Origin: Parazoarcus communis
Lineage (GTDB): Bacteria; Pseudomonadota; Gammaproteobacteria; Burkholderiales; Rhodocyclaceae
DNA length: 64,000 bases
Assembly (NCBI RefSeq): GCF_003111665.1
Contig: NZ_CP022188.1
Span: 1,240,001-1,304,000, forward strand
Reading direction: 5' to 3'
Shown: one piece after another, positions 19,063 to 28,240 of the stretch
Numbering within the stretch: the first letter of the stretch is position 1
Layout of the letters: each line of letters starts with the position of its first letter
The notes under the pieces: generated by a model
Told to the model about the DNA's origin: nothing
Database searches by the model: none
Seen by the model: the letters and a program-made list of their open reading frames with translations, nothing else
Made by a program: the position numbers and the translations under genes

Positions 19063-19605
19063 TCAGGGAGCGGATGTCGACGCTGCGCGTGCAGCCTGAT
19101 CGTAGCGCCCCGAAAGGGTGCGAAGCAGGCGTGCCAGATCACCGATCTGTGCGTTGTCTTCGGCACTGCCGGTGAAACCGGGCATCAGGCAGGCTTCACG
19201 GACGTCGCGGTAAGCCGCGCAAACCTCGCGTCCGGAGTCGGTCGTTGCGAAAAAGGCTTCCTTGCCCAGTTTCCTGCTTTGTACCAGGCCGAGCGCGGCG
19301 AGTTTGCGCAGGGAATAGGACACCACGTGGGTGTCCTCGACGTTGAGCACGAAACAGATGTCGGCGAGGCGTTTTTCGCTGTCGCGGTGGGCGACGTGGT
19401 GCAGCACCAGCACGTCGATCGGCGTCATGTCCTTGACCCCGGCAGCGGTCATGCAGCGTGTCATCCAGCGCGAAAAGGCGTGCCAGGCAATGATCATCCC
19501 GAACTCGAACTCGGACAGTTCGGGCGATTTCGGCGACACCAGATGCTGGGAGGAAACAATTCGACCACAATCCTGCCCGACCAGCGGCACAAGTTGCTTG
19601 GGCAT
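19063..19605 (-). CDS. MarR-type winged-helix regulator (COG5631-like)
   Basis: A 180-residue protein with a winged-helix region at about 60-135 (MTPIDVLVLHHVAHRDSEKR, then DICFVLNVEDTHVVSYSLRK as recognition helix, LVQSRKLGKEAFF as wing). It begins MPKQLVPLVGQ. It precedes pxpB by about 20 bp on the same strand and is divergent from the TRAP transporter, so it probably controls both. The ligand may be 5-oxoproline or the TRAP substrate; this is inferred from position only. Confidence 0.8.
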   Translation of the reverse strand: MPKQLVPLVGQDCGRIVSSQHLVSPKSPELSEFEFGMIIAWHAFSRWMTRCMTAAGVKDMTPIDVLVLHHVAHRDSEKRLADICFVLNVEDTHVVSYSLRKLAALGLVQSRKLGKEAFFATTDSGREVCAAYRDVREACLMPGFTGSAEDNAQIGDLARLLRTLSGRYDQAARAASTSAP

Positions 19606-19754
19606 TTTTTCCTCACATTTCGTTTACGAATTCTTGACAATTTATAGATGAAATCCCAATCTTTCAACAACGCTGACTTCGATCATCGTGGTTCATGCGT
19701 TGGCTTCGCCCCCGGAAATTCGATCCTTCAGTCCCCTCACCGGAGAACATCAAG
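19606..19754. promoter_or_regulatory. Divergent control region, marR-pxp / TRAP
   Basis: The 149-bp gap contains a perfect short palindrome TTCGTTTACGAA (19619-19630) just upstream of the regulator gene, and TTGACA at 19634-19639, matching a -35 element towards the TRAP genes, although the -10 region is weak. The palindrome is the best operator candidate for the adjacent MarR-type protein. Confidence 0.45.
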
Positions 19755-20744
19755 ATGAATGTGAAGCACCGCATCCTCAGCACACTGCTTGGCTCGCTCG
19801 CCGCATTCGGCGTGGCGTCTGCCGCTCAGGCACAGACCACGTGGGACATGCCGACGCCCTATCCGGTCGCCAACTTTCACACCGAGAACATCCAGCAGTT
19901 TGCCGATGAAGTAACCAAGGCCAGTGCAGGCAAACTCAAGATCACCGTGCATTCCAACGGCTCGCTGTACAAGTCCAACGAGATCAAGCGCGCGGTGCAG
20001 GGCGGCCAGGCGCAGATCGGCGAAGTGCTGCTGTCCAGCCTCGCCAACGAAGACCAGCTCTATGCGCTGGACACCGTCCCCTTCCTCGCCACCAGCTACG
20101 CCGAATCGCAGAAACTGTGGAAGGTTTCGCGCGATGCCGTCGAAGCCCGCCTGGCCAAGAACGGTCTGAAGCTGCTGTACTCGGTGGCTTGGCCGCCGCA
20201 AGGCATCTACTCCAAGACCGCACTGACCTCGATGGCCGATCTCAAGGGCATCAAGATCCGCTCCTACAGCCCGACCGTTGCCCGCATGATCGAACTGATG
20301 TCGGCACAACCCGTCACCGTACAGGCCGCCGATCTGACCCAGGCCCTGTCCACCGGCGTGGTATCCGCCAACATCACTTCATCGTCCACCGGCTACGACA
20401 CCAAGAGCTGGGAGCAGCTCGATTACTATTTCGACGTTCAGGCCTGGCTGCCGAAGAACGTCGTGTTCGTCTCGCAGAAGGCTTTTGATGCACTCGATCC
20501 GGCCACCAAGGAAGTCGTGCTCAAGGCGTCGGCTGCGGCCGAGACGCGCGGATGGAAGCTCTCGGAAGAGAAGACTGCCTGGTATATCGGCCAGCTCAAG
20601 ACCAATGGCATGAAGGTGCTCCCCGCTTCCGACGTGCTGCGTGCAGACCTCGTCAAAGTGGGTGAGAAGATGACCGCCGAGTGGCTGGAGAAGACCGGCG
20701 CAGACGGCCAGAAGATTCTCGACGCCTACCGCAAGGCCAAGTAA
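19755..20744 (+). CDS. dctP: TRAP transporter substrate-binding protein
   Basis: A 329-residue DctP-family protein with signal peptide (MNVKHRILSTLLGSLAAFG ... AQAQ, cut near residue 27). The mature protein has the TRAP pattern HTENIQQFADEVTKASAGKL, the arginine-bearing LKGIKIRSYSPT that binds a substrate carboxylate, and VVSANITSSSTGYDTKSWEQ. The ATG follows GGAGAAC. It captures an organic acid for the DctQM permease. Being divergent from the 5-oxoprolinase genes suggests 5-oxoproline or a related acid, but this is inference. Confidence 0.9.
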   Translation: MNVKHRILSTLLGSLAAFGVASAAQAQTTWDMPTPYPVANFHTENIQQFADEVTKASAGKLKITVHSNGSLYKSNEIKRAVQGGQAQIGEVLLSSLANEDQLYALDTVPFLATSYAESQKLWKVSRDAVEARLAKNGLKLLYSVAWPPQGIYSKTALTSMADLKGIKIRSYSPTVARMIELMSAQPVTVQAADLTQALSTGVVSANITSSSTGYDTKSWEQLDYYFDVQAWLPKNVVFVSQKAFDALDPATKEVVLKASAAAETRGWKLSEEKTAWYIGQLKTNGMKVLPASDVLRADLVKVGEKMTAEWLEKTGADGQKILDAYRKAK

Positions 20745-20759
20745 GCAACAATCCGATCT

Positions 20760-20786
20760 GGCCCGGCACGCCGGGCCATTTTTTTC
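20760..20786 (+). terminator. Intra-operon terminator between dctP and dctQ
   Basis: An inverted repeat GGCCCGGC / GCCGGGCC with a tiny loop, followed by a run of seven T. It sits 15 bp after dctP and 15 bp before dctQ. Partial termination here would raise the binding protein over the permease subunits. Confidence 0.8.
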
Positions 20787-20800
20787 GTCCGGAGTCCGCC

Positions 20801-21319
20801 ATGCGAGCACTGCTCGATTCCCTCTACCGCCTGTCGGGTGCGCTTGCCGCAATCGGCATGGTTGCCACCCTGGTCATGGTCTCGGCCGGCATTTTCAGTC
20901 GCCCGCTCGGCATCTACCTGAGTGGCACCGACGACTATGCCGGCTACTGCATGGCCGCGTGCGGCTTTCTCGCTCTTGCCTACACCTTCAAGCACGGCGA
21001 ACACATCCGCGTAAGCCTGGTGATCGAGCGCGTCGGGCCACGCCTGCGCAAGGTGCTGGAGTGGTTCTCGCTCGCGGCGGCCACCACGATTGCCATGACA
21101 CTCGCCTGGTATGCGGTGCGTCTGGCGTGGCAATCACATGAATTCGAGGATGTCTCTCAGGGCATCGATGCGACGCCGCTGTGGATTCCGCAACTGTCGA
21201 TGGCCATCGGCACCGTCGTGCTGGTGATCGCCCTGCTCGACGACCTCATCCTCACCACCCTCGGCCATGCTCCGCGGCGCCTCGCCAGCGCGGGCAACGA
21301 AGCCGTCCGCATGGAATGA
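20801..21319 (+). CDS. dctQ: TRAP transporter small permease
   Basis: A 172-residue membrane protein with four helices, typical of DctQ. GGAG lies six bases before the ATG. It couples the binding protein to the large permease DctM, encoded ten bases downstream. The RPLGIYLSGTDDYAGYCMAA segment is as expected for the family. Confidence 0.88.
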   Translation: MRALLDSLYRLSGALAAIGMVATLVMVSAGIFSRPLGIYLSGTDDYAGYCMAACGFLALAYTFKHGEHIRVSLVIERVGPRLRKVLEWFSLAAATTIAMTLAWYAVRLAWQSHEFEDVSQGIDATPLWIPQLSMAIGTVVLVIALLDDLILTTLGHAPRRLASAGNEAVRME

Positions 21320-21329
21320 GAGAAACATC

Positions 21330-22628
21330 ATGGAACTGACCATAGCGGCCCTGCTCATCGGGCTGATGCTCGTCCTTCTCGCCGGCGGCGTCTGGATCGG
21401 CCTGGCCCTGATGGCCATCGGCATTCTCGGCATGCTCGGCTTTACCCCGCGACCACCGGGCGACGGCATGGCGGTCGCGATCTGGGGCGCCGGCTCGAGC
21501 TGGACCCTGACCGCACTCCCACTCTTCCTGTGGATGGGCGAGATCCTGTTTCGCACCAAGCTCTCGGAGGACATGTTCAAGGGACTCGCGCCCTGGCTGG
21601 AGCGCCTTCCGGGCCGTCTGCTCCACACCAACATCATCGGCTGTACGCTGTTCGCAGCGGTGTCCGGCTCGTCGGCCGCCACCTGCGCCACCATCGGCAA
21701 GATCTCGATGCCCGAGCTCACCCGCCGTGGCTATCCGGAGTCGATGATCCTTGGCACGCTCGCCGGTGCCGGCACGCTCGGCCTGCTCATTCCGCCCTCG
21801 ATCATCATGATCGTGTACGGCGTGTCCGCCGACGTGTCGATCTCCAAGCTTTTCGTCGGTGGCGTGCTGCCCGGCATCCTGCTCGCGTCGCTGTTCATGG
21901 GCTGGGTCATCCTGTGGTCGCTGCTCAACAGCAAGCGCATCCCACCTGCTGACCTGAAGACAAGCCTGTTGGAGAAATTCTCCGCCTCGCGCAACCTGAT
22001 CCCGGTCGTGCTGCTGATCGGCGGCGTGCTGGGTTCGATCTACAGCGGCATTGCCACCGCGACCGAAGCCGCGGCCATCGGCGTGATCGGCAGCCTGATC
22101 ATTGCCGCCAGCCAGAAGTCGCTCAGCAAGGCGAGCTTCATCGCCGCGCTGATGGGCGCCACCCGCCTGTACTGCATGATCGCGCTGATCCTGGGCGGTT
22201 CGGCTTTCCTGACCCTGGCCATGGGCTACATGGGCCTGCCTCGGCATCTGGCCGAATGGATCGGCTCGCTCGGCCTCAGCCCGGGCATGCTGCTGGTGGC
22301 ACTGGCCGTGTTCTACATCCTGCTGGGCTGCTTTCTCGACGGCATCTCCATCGTGGTGTTGACCATGGCGGTACTGCTGCCGACCATCCAGTCTGCCGGC
22401 ATCGACCCCCTGTGGTTCGGCATCTTCGTGGTCGTCGTGGTGGAAATGGCGCAGATCACGCCACCGGTCGGCTTCAACCTGTTCGTGCTGCAGGGGCTGA
22501 CAGGGCGGCAGATCACCACCATTGCCCGCTATGCCATTCCCTACTTCCTGTTGATGGCACTGGCCGTCGTGCTGCTCTACGTGTTTCCGGGTCTGGTGAC
22601 CTGGTTGCCGGGCAAGATGATCGGCTGA
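21330..22628 (+). CDS. dctM: TRAP transporter large permease
   Basis: A 432-residue, 11-12 helix DctM protein with the family segments LFAAVSGSSAATCATIG, GTLAGAGTLGLLIPPSI and GCFLDGISIVVLTMAVLLP. It is the sodium-driven channel of the TRAP system. The operon ends at a strong stem-loop a few bases after its stop. Confidence 0.92.
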   Translation: MELTIAALLIGLMLVLLAGGVWIGLALMAIGILGMLGFTPRPPGDGMAVAIWGAGSSWTLTALPLFLWMGEILFRTKLSEDMFKGLAPWLERLPGRLLHTNIIGCTLFAAVSGSSAATCATIGKISMPELTRRGYPESMILGTLAGAGTLGLLIPPSIIMIVYGVSADVSISKLFVGGVLPGILLASLFMGWVILWSLLNSKRIPPADLKTSLLEKFSASRNLIPVVLLIGGVLGSIYSGIATATEAAAIGVIGSLIIAASQKSLSKASFIAALMGATRLYCMIALILGGSAFLTLAMGYMGLPRHLAEWIGSLGLSPGMLLVALAVFYILLGCFLDGISIVVLTMAVLLPTIQSAGIDPLWFGIFVVVVVEMAQITPPVGFNLFVLQGLTGRQITTIARYAIPYFLLMALAVVLLYVFPGLVTWLPGKMIG

Positions 22629-22633
22629 CGCAC

Positions 22634-22667
22634 AAATGAAACGGGCCCACGCGGGCCCGTTTCATTT
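22634..22667. terminator. Bidirectional terminator, dctM / dps
   Basis: A perfect 15-base inverted repeat (AAATGAAACGGGCCC and its complement) with loop ACGC. With A/T-rich outer ends on both sides it can end transcription of dctM on one strand and dps on the other. Confidence 0.85.
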
Positions 22668-22689
22668 ACTGCAGCACTGCTAAGTGCTG

Positions 22690-23160
22690 TCACTTTTCCA
22701 GCAGACTGCGCAGCATCCAGGCGTTCTTCTCGTGGATCTGCATGCGCTGGGTCAGCAGATCGAGTGTGGCTTCGTCGCTCACCTTGTCGGCCAGCGGCAC
22801 CACTCTGCGGGCGGTCTTGACGACGGCTTCCTGGCCTTTCACCAGCGCACGAATCATGTCTTCCGCACTCGGCACGCCCTCCGGCTCCTTCATGCTGGTG
22901 AGCTTCTGAAACTGGCGGTAGGTGCCGGGCGCCGGAAAACCGAGCGCACGGATGCGTTCCGCGATCAGATCCACGGCCAGCGCCAGTTCGGTGTACTGCG
23001 CCTCGAACATCAGGTGCAGCGTGTTGAACATCGGGCCGGTCACGTTCCAGTGGAAATTGTGCGTGGTCAGGTACAGCGTATAGCTGTCGGCCAGCAGACA
23101 GGACAGACCGTCTGCGATCTTTGCGCGCTCTTTCTTGCTGATGCCGATATCCATTTCCAT
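22690..23160 (-). CDS. dps: Dps family DNA-protection ferritin
   Basis: A 156-residue ferritin-like protein with the Dps ferroxidase motif [20 protein letters not shown] and the later [11 protein letters not shown] helix. Dps dodecamers oxidise and store iron using hydrogen peroxide and protect DNA. AAGGAG is seven bases before the ATG chosen; a 16-codon upstream extension lacks such a site. It follows oxyR on the same strand by about 150 bp, consistent with OxyR-dependent expression. Confidence 0.92.
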   Translation of the reverse strand: MEMDIGISKKERAKIADGLSCLLADSYTLYLTTHNFHWNVTGPMFNTLHLMFEAQYTELALAVDLIAERIRALGFPAPGTYRQFQKLTSMKEPEGVPSAEDMIRALVKGQEAVVKTARRVVPLADKVSDEATLDLLTQRMQIHEKNAWMLRSLLEK

Positions 23161-23313
23161 GTCATCACTCCTTGTCTCGGGGCTGTTCATCAACGGGCCA
23201 CATTGCACCCTTCACAGCTCAATACTAGGCGGTTCCCGGGCATCCATCTAATTGAAACTCGGTATCGGCGACATCGGACAGGGCTATGCAATGCGCTTGC
23301 AGCGCGCAAGCGC

Positions 23314-24252
23314 TCATGCAACGTCGAGCGAAGGAAGACGACCGACCGGTCGCACACCGGGCAGGCTGCTCTCGAAAATTGCGGTGCGCAGAATGTCGAT
23401 CGCACCACTGCGGGGATAGGTCACCCGCCAGGCCAGCGCAACCCGTCGCGACGGCTCCGGCTGGGTAAAGGGTCTGACCGCGACCAGAGGGTTGTGCGCG
23501 TCGAGTTCGTCCGCAGCCGAACTCGGCACCACGGTTACACCAAGGCCGGTCGCGACCATGTAGCGGATGGTTTCCAGTGAGCTGCCTTCGAGCGTGCGCT
23601 GCAGACCACCCACATTGCGGCACTGAGGACACACCTCAAGCACCTGATCGCGAAAGCAGTTGCCGGAACCAAGCAGCAGGAGCTGATCATCCGCAAGATG
23701 CTCGGCATCGATCGTCCGGTGTGCAGCCCAGGGATGGCTCGACGGCAGCAGCACCCGGAAAGGTTCGTCATATACCGACTGGGTCACGATGCCGGCCTCT
23801 TCGAAAGGCAGGCTGATAATGATGACATCGAGCTCGCCACGCTTGAGCGCTTCGGCCAGCCGTGTCGTGTAGTTCTCCTGGATGATCAGCGGCATGCGCG
23901 GTGCCAGCTGATGCACACGCGGAATCAGCCGCGGCAGCAGGTAGGGCCCGATGGTATAGATCACACCAACGCGCAGCGGCCCAGCCAGGGGGTCCTTGCC
24001 CGCAGCCGCAATCTCGTGAATCTGGCTGGCCTCGACCATGACCTTTTCTGCCTGGGCGACGATGCGCCGGCCGGTTTCGGTAATCTTCACCTCGGACGCA
24101 CTGCGCTCGAAGAGCTGGATCCCGAGCTCTTCCTCCACCTTCTTGATCGCTACCGACAGGGTCGGCTGCGATACATGGCATTTTTCCGCCGCACGTCCGA
24201 AATGACGTTCATGGGCAAGTGCAACGAGATATCGAAGGTCGGTCAGCGTCAT
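23314..24252 (-). CDS. oxyR: LysR-type hydrogen peroxide sensor OxyR
   Basis: A 312-residue LysR protein: N-terminal helix-turn-helix (FGRAAEKCHVSQPTLSVAIK) and a C-terminal sensor domain. The redox cysteines fall exactly at C199 (GSGNCFRDQ) and C208 (LEVCPQC), the same numbering as E. coli OxyR, so the disulfide switch is intact. It likely activates the neighbouring dps and may act on the divergent receptor gene. Confidence 0.94.
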   Translation of the reverse strand: MTLTDLRYLVALAHERHFGRAAEKCHVSQPTLSVAIKKVEEELGIQLFERSASEVKITETGRRIVAQAEKVMVEASQIHEIAAAGKDPLAGPLRVGVIYTIGPYLLPRLIPRVHQLAPRMPLIIQENYTTRLAEALKRGELDVIIISLPFEEAGIVTQSVYDEPFRVLLPSSHPWAAHRTIDAEHLADDQLLLLGSGNCFRDQVLEVCPQCRNVGGLQRTLEGSSLETIRYMVATGLGVTVVPSSAADELDAHNPLVAVRPFTQPEPSRRVALAWRVTYPRSGAIDILRTAIFESSLPGVRPVGRLPSLDVA

Positions 24253-24385
24253 GGTGTTTTTCTACCGAAAGCGTGCGCAGGGCGGACGAGGCGAGCAAGG
24301 ACGGAAACGTAGTAATCGCCTATATAATATGCATAATTCATCCATCGGATGACTATATACTTTGGCGCATATCAAGAAACAAGAA
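24253..24385. promoter_or_regulatory. Divergent control region, oxyR / TonB-dependent receptor
   Basis: The 133-bp gap has an AT-rich centre with TATAAT at 24323-24328 and a palindrome TCATCC-ATC-GGATGA at 24338-24352, placed where it could block or activate transcription of the receptor. It does not look like a standard Fur box. Operator identity is unknown. Confidence 0.4.
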
Positions 24386-26497
24386 ATGAAGTGGATGAAG
24401 ATCCGACTCATCGCCCGATACATGGCAGGATGCCTGCTCACTGCGCCGGCTGCAACCGCCTTGGCGTTCCACGACGTCAGCGAAGACCCCTTCTTCGAAC
24501 CCCTGCCGGTCGTCCTCACCGTCTCGCGCCTTCCTCAGCCCATGCAGGATACGCCGGGCACAATCAGCGTGATCGACGCAGGGCTCATTGCGGCGACCGG
24601 ATACCGCGACATCGCCCGCCTGCTGCGACTGGTGCCAGGCATGCAGGTCGCGCAGGAACGCGGCAATGATCAATGGGTGAGCTACCACGGCCTGGGTAAC
24701 GATTTCCCGAACCAGATGCAGGTACTGATCGACGGGCGCTCGGTGTACTCGCCCTATTTCTACGGTGGGGCCGACTGGGGCGCACTGGGCATCAGCATCG
24801 AGGATATCGATCGCATCGAGGTCGTACGCGGGTCCGATTCCGCCGCGTACGGATCCAATGCCTTTCTCGGCGTGGTCAATATCATCACCCGGCATACCGC
24901 TACGGAGGCAAGCAGCACGGTCGGCGTCACACTCGGCACTCAGGGCGTCGCCGATCTCAGCGCGCGCATGGTGACCCACGACGGCCCGCTCGGCCTGCGC
25001 ATCACCGCCAGCCACCAGCAGGACGACGGCTCGGCAAACCTCAAGGACGGTCGCCGGATCGACACCCTGAATCTGCGCAGCGACATCCGCCTTGGCAATA
25101 TCGACGAACTCACCGTCATTGGCGGGTTCAGCGATGGACGTCGGGGTACCGGCCATGAAGGCACGCTGTTCGACGGCAGTCAGCCTCGCACCGCCTACCA
25201 TCAGAACAGCCACCTTCAGGTACGCTGGCAGCACACCCCGACGCCTGACGAAGAATGGTCGCTGTCGTGGTACCACAATAGCGAAAGCGCACGCGAATCC
25301 TGGTCCGTCGACTCGCACAGGAATCTGGACGGAACACTGGGCGCCTACCCGGGATTGCGTGCCGCGCTGCTTGCCGCACCGAGAATTCTCGTCGACGTGA
25401 ATCAGGATCGCGACAGCCAGCGCGACAACATCGAGTTGCAGCACCGCTTGCGCACCTCGAACCGGTTGCAGCTGGTATGGGGACTGGAATGGCGGCGCGA
25501 TGAACTCAAGGCGGAGGCACTGTTCAGCGACAGGCACACCCGCAGCCAGCAGGAATGGCGCATTTTCGGCAATGCCGAATGGCGGATGGCGCCACATTGG
25601 CTGTGGAACGTCGGCACCATGGTGGAGCGGATCGAAGGCGACAAGCTGCGACTGGCGCCACGCCTCTTTCTGAACTGGCAGCCGGATTCAGTCACGACCG
25701 TCAAAGCGGGGTACTCCCGGGCATGGCGCCAGCCTTCGCTGTTTGAACGCGACGCCGATACGCGCGTCGTTCACCCTGTCTACGGTCTGCTGCAGCAGCG
25801 TCATCAAAGCAATCCCGAGCTGAAACCGCAACGCATCGATGCCTTCGAGCTTGGATTTATCCGCATGTTGCCCGAAGTGAGGGGCAATCTGGATGTCCGC
25901 CTGTTCCACGAGCACATTCGCGATTACATCGTGCGTGAAGCGCTGCCGCCAGCGCTGACCTCCGCCGACAACATCCTTGCCGATCCCAATTTCTTTCAGC
26001 GCATCATGGGTGGCACACGCTGGACCAACAGCAGGGATGCAATCCGGCTCACCGGTGTCGAGTACCAGCTGCGCGCACAGCCGTGGGCCGATGCCGACCT
26101 CATCTTCAGCCATACGATGATCCGGGCCAGCGCTGCCGACCCTGCCGTCGAAGCCACCGTCGCACCCTACAGCGCAAGCCTGACCTGGTTGCAGCACTTC
26201 GGTGCCTGGCATTCCACCCTCAGTGTCCTGCGTATGGGCCCGTCCGAAGCCGGTACGGGCTATGCCGGCAGCGAACGCTTCAAGGTTGACGCCTACACCA
26301 CCCTGGACCTGAGCTTCGCCCGCAGCCTGCGACTGGGAAACCGGACAGTGGAGTTCCGCCTCAGCGGAATCAATCTGCTCGGCGGCCATCAGGAACTGGT
26401 GCATCGACCGGTCGAACGCTTGCCCGAGTACCGCGGCAGCAAGGCCGCCAACCCGATCGAACCGCAGATCTACCTCAGCGTGCGCACACGATTCTAG
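24386..26497 (+). CDS. TonB-dependent outer-membrane receptor
   Basis: About 703 residues: a signal peptide ending near ATALAF, then a plug domain (LTVSRLPQPMQDTPGTISVI; VLIDGRSVYSP; IEVVRGSDSAAYGSNAFLGV) and a 22-strand barrel that ends in the expected aromatic residue (VRTRF). Such receptors import iron complexes, cobalamin or other large nutrients. The start is uncertain: MKWMKIR at 24386 or MKIR at 24395, neither with a clear ribosome site. No exbB/exbD or transport genes adjoin it. The divergent oxyR suggests a link with iron or oxidative stress, but the ligand is not predictable. Confidence 0.88.
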   Translation: MKWMKIRLIARYMAGCLLTAPAATALAFHDVSEDPFFEPLPVVLTVSRLPQPMQDTPGTISVIDAGLIAATGYRDIARLLRLVPGMQVAQERGNDQWVSYHGLGNDFPNQMQVLIDGRSVYSPYFYGGADWGALGISIEDIDRIEVVRGSDSAAYGSNAFLGVVNIITRHTATEASSTVGVTLGTQGVADLSARMVTHDGPLGLRITASHQQDDGSANLKDGRRIDTLNLRSDIRLGNIDELTVIGGFSDGRRGTGHEGTLFDGSQPRTAYHQNSHLQVRWQHTPTPDEEWSLSWYHNSESARESWSVDSHRNLDGTLGAYPGLRAALLAAPRILVDVNQDRDSQRDNIELQHRLRTSNRLQLVWGLEWRRDELKAEALFSDRHTRSQQEWRIFGNAEWRMAPHWLWNVGTMVERIEGDKLRLAPRLFLNWQPDSVTTVKAGYSRAWRQPSLFERDADTRVVHPVYGLLQQRHQSNPELKPQRIDAFELGFIRMLPEVRGNLDVRLFHEHIRDYIVREALPPALTSADNILADPNFFQRIMGGTRWTNSRDAIRLTGVEYQLRAQPWADADLIFSHTMIRASAADPAVEATVAPYSASLTWLQHFGAWHSTLSVLRMGPSEAGTGYAGSERFKVDAYTTLDLSFARSLRLGNRTVEFRLSGINLLGGHQELVHRPVERLPEYRGSKAANPIEPQIYLSVRTRF

Positions 26498-26628
26498 GCC
26501 ATGAGCGCGCGGGACTTGATCGGCAGCGTCTGCGGCCCCATATCGGGAATACGATCTCGAGCGGGAACGCAGCGCGGTCTTGTGCGTCAACCCAAGGTCG
26601 ATTTGCCTTCCACAACACAGGAATGCCC

Positions 26629-28071
26629 ATGAGAAACAGCCTCGTCGCCACTACGCTGGCGCTCGCCCTCGTCGCTTTTCTACCCGAGGGAACAGTCGTT
26701 TCGACAACCCAGGCCGCGCCGGTAACAGCTGCGGTCAGCGCCAACCGGTTCGGACTTCCCGACTTCGGCGACCTCGTCGAACAGGTCGGCCCCGCCGTTG
26801 TGAACATCAGCGTGGTTCAGGAGCAGAAGTTCGGAAACGATGACAATCCCTTTGCCAACGACCCCTTCTACGACTTTCTGCGCCGCTTCGGTGTGCCCAT
26901 GCCCAACATGCCCGGGCAACCGGGTGGCGCACCACGAATCAGCCGTGGCATCGGGTCCGGCTTCATCGTCAGTGCCGATGGTTACGTACTGACCAATGCC
27001 CATGTCGTTGATGAAGATGGTGCAGAAGTCACCGTACGTCTGATCGACAAGCGCGAGTTCAAGGCCAAGGTCGTCGGCATCGACAAGCGTACCGACGTCG
27101 CCGTGCTCAAGATCGAGGCCAGGAACCTGCCGGTGGTCACCATCGGCGACCCCGATCGCGCCCGCGTGGGCGAATGGGTCGTGGCCATGGGCTCGCCCTT
27201 TGGCTTCGACAACACCGTGACCGCAGGCATCATCTCGGCCAAGGCGCGCCGCCTGCCGGATGAAAACTACGTCCCCTTCATTCAGACCGATGTCGCGATC
27301 AATCCGGGCAATTCCGGCGGCCCGCTGTTCAATCTCGGCGGCGAGGTGGTCGGCATCAACTCCCAGATCTATTCCCGTTCGGGCGGCTTCATGGGAATTT
27401 CCTTCGCCATCCCGATCGACGTCGCAATGAAGGTGAAGGACCAACTCGTCGCCCATGGCCGGGTGCAGCGTGGCCGTCTCGGCATTGCCATCCAGGGCGT
27501 GGACAAGGAGCTCGCTCAGTCCTTCGGCCTGTCGGACGCGCGCGGTGCACTGATCGCCAGCGTCGACCCTGGCAGCGCTGCCGACAAGGCAGGTCTGCAG
27601 GCGGGCGACGTCGTACTTGGTGTGGACGGCATTCGCGTCGCTGACTCTGCGGACTTGCCGCGGATCATTGGCGAAAAGCGGCCCGGAACCAAGGTAAAAC
27701 TCGATGTCTGGCGTGACGGCCGGAATCGTGAGGTAAGCGCGGTTCTCGACGAGCTCAATCCCGACCTCAGCGCCAATACCAGACAGGACGGAAGCGAAAG
27801 TACCACCGGCAAGCTCGGCCTCAAGGCGCGGCCGCTGACAAGCCAGGAAGCCGCCCAGGTCGGCGTTCCCGGCGGCCTCGTTATCGAAGGCGTCACCGGC
27901 CCCGCCGCACGCGCCGGACTCTCACGCGGCGACGTGATTCTGGCGATCAATAATCAGCAGGTGAATACGGTCGAACAGTTCCGTCAGTACCTGAACCGCG
28001 CAGGCAAGCGCTTTGCGCTGTTGATTCAGCGCGGTGATGCACGCATCTTCGTACCGGTCCGCATGGAATAA
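26629..28071 (+). CDS. Periplasmic Do/DegP-type serine protease
   Basis: A 480-residue HtrA-family protease with a signal peptide (cut after STTQA, about residue 29). The trypsin-like domain has an intact triad H125 (TNAHVVD), D156 (KRTDVAVLKI) and S229 (NPGNSGGPL), followed by two PDZ domains (about 280-370 and 385-475). It degrades or refolds damaged envelope proteins. The start at 26629 has AGGA six bases before; the ATG at 26623 is too close to it. Transcribed alone, it is a DegQ/MucD-like type. Confidence 0.93.
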   Translation: MRNSLVATTLALALVAFLPEGTVVSTTQAAPVTAAVSANRFGLPDFGDLVEQVGPAVVNISVVQEQKFGNDDNPFANDPFYDFLRRFGVPMPNMPGQPGGAPRISRGIGSGFIVSADGYVLTNAHVVDEDGAEVTVRLIDKREFKAKVVGIDKRTDVAVLKIEARNLPVVTIGDPDRARVGEWVVAMGSPFGFDNTVTAGIISAKARRLPDENYVPFIQTDVAINPGNSGGPLFNLGGEVVGINSQIYSRSGGFMGISFAIPIDVAMKVKDQLVAHGRVQRGRLGIAIQGVDKELAQSFGLSDARGALIASVDPGSAADKAGLQAGDVVLGVDGIRVADSADLPRIIGEKRPGTKVKLDVWRDGRNREVSAVLDELNPDLSANTRQDGSESTTGKLGLKARPLTSQEAAQVGVPGGLVIEGVTGPAARAGLSRGDVILAINNQQVNTVEQFRQYLNRAGKRFALLIQRGDARIFVPVRME

Positions 28072-28240
28072 GCAGGCACGGCGGCGGTGGCATGCAGCGG
28101 GCCACCTGCCGCCCCCGCCTCTTTCTGCAGTTTCCGAAGACGCTTTCGTATCGATCAGAACGTAAGCGATATACCCACGTCTGCGATGCGTTTATTATGC
28201 TTCGCTACTGGACAGGATCCCCGTACGAACGGGGTATGCG

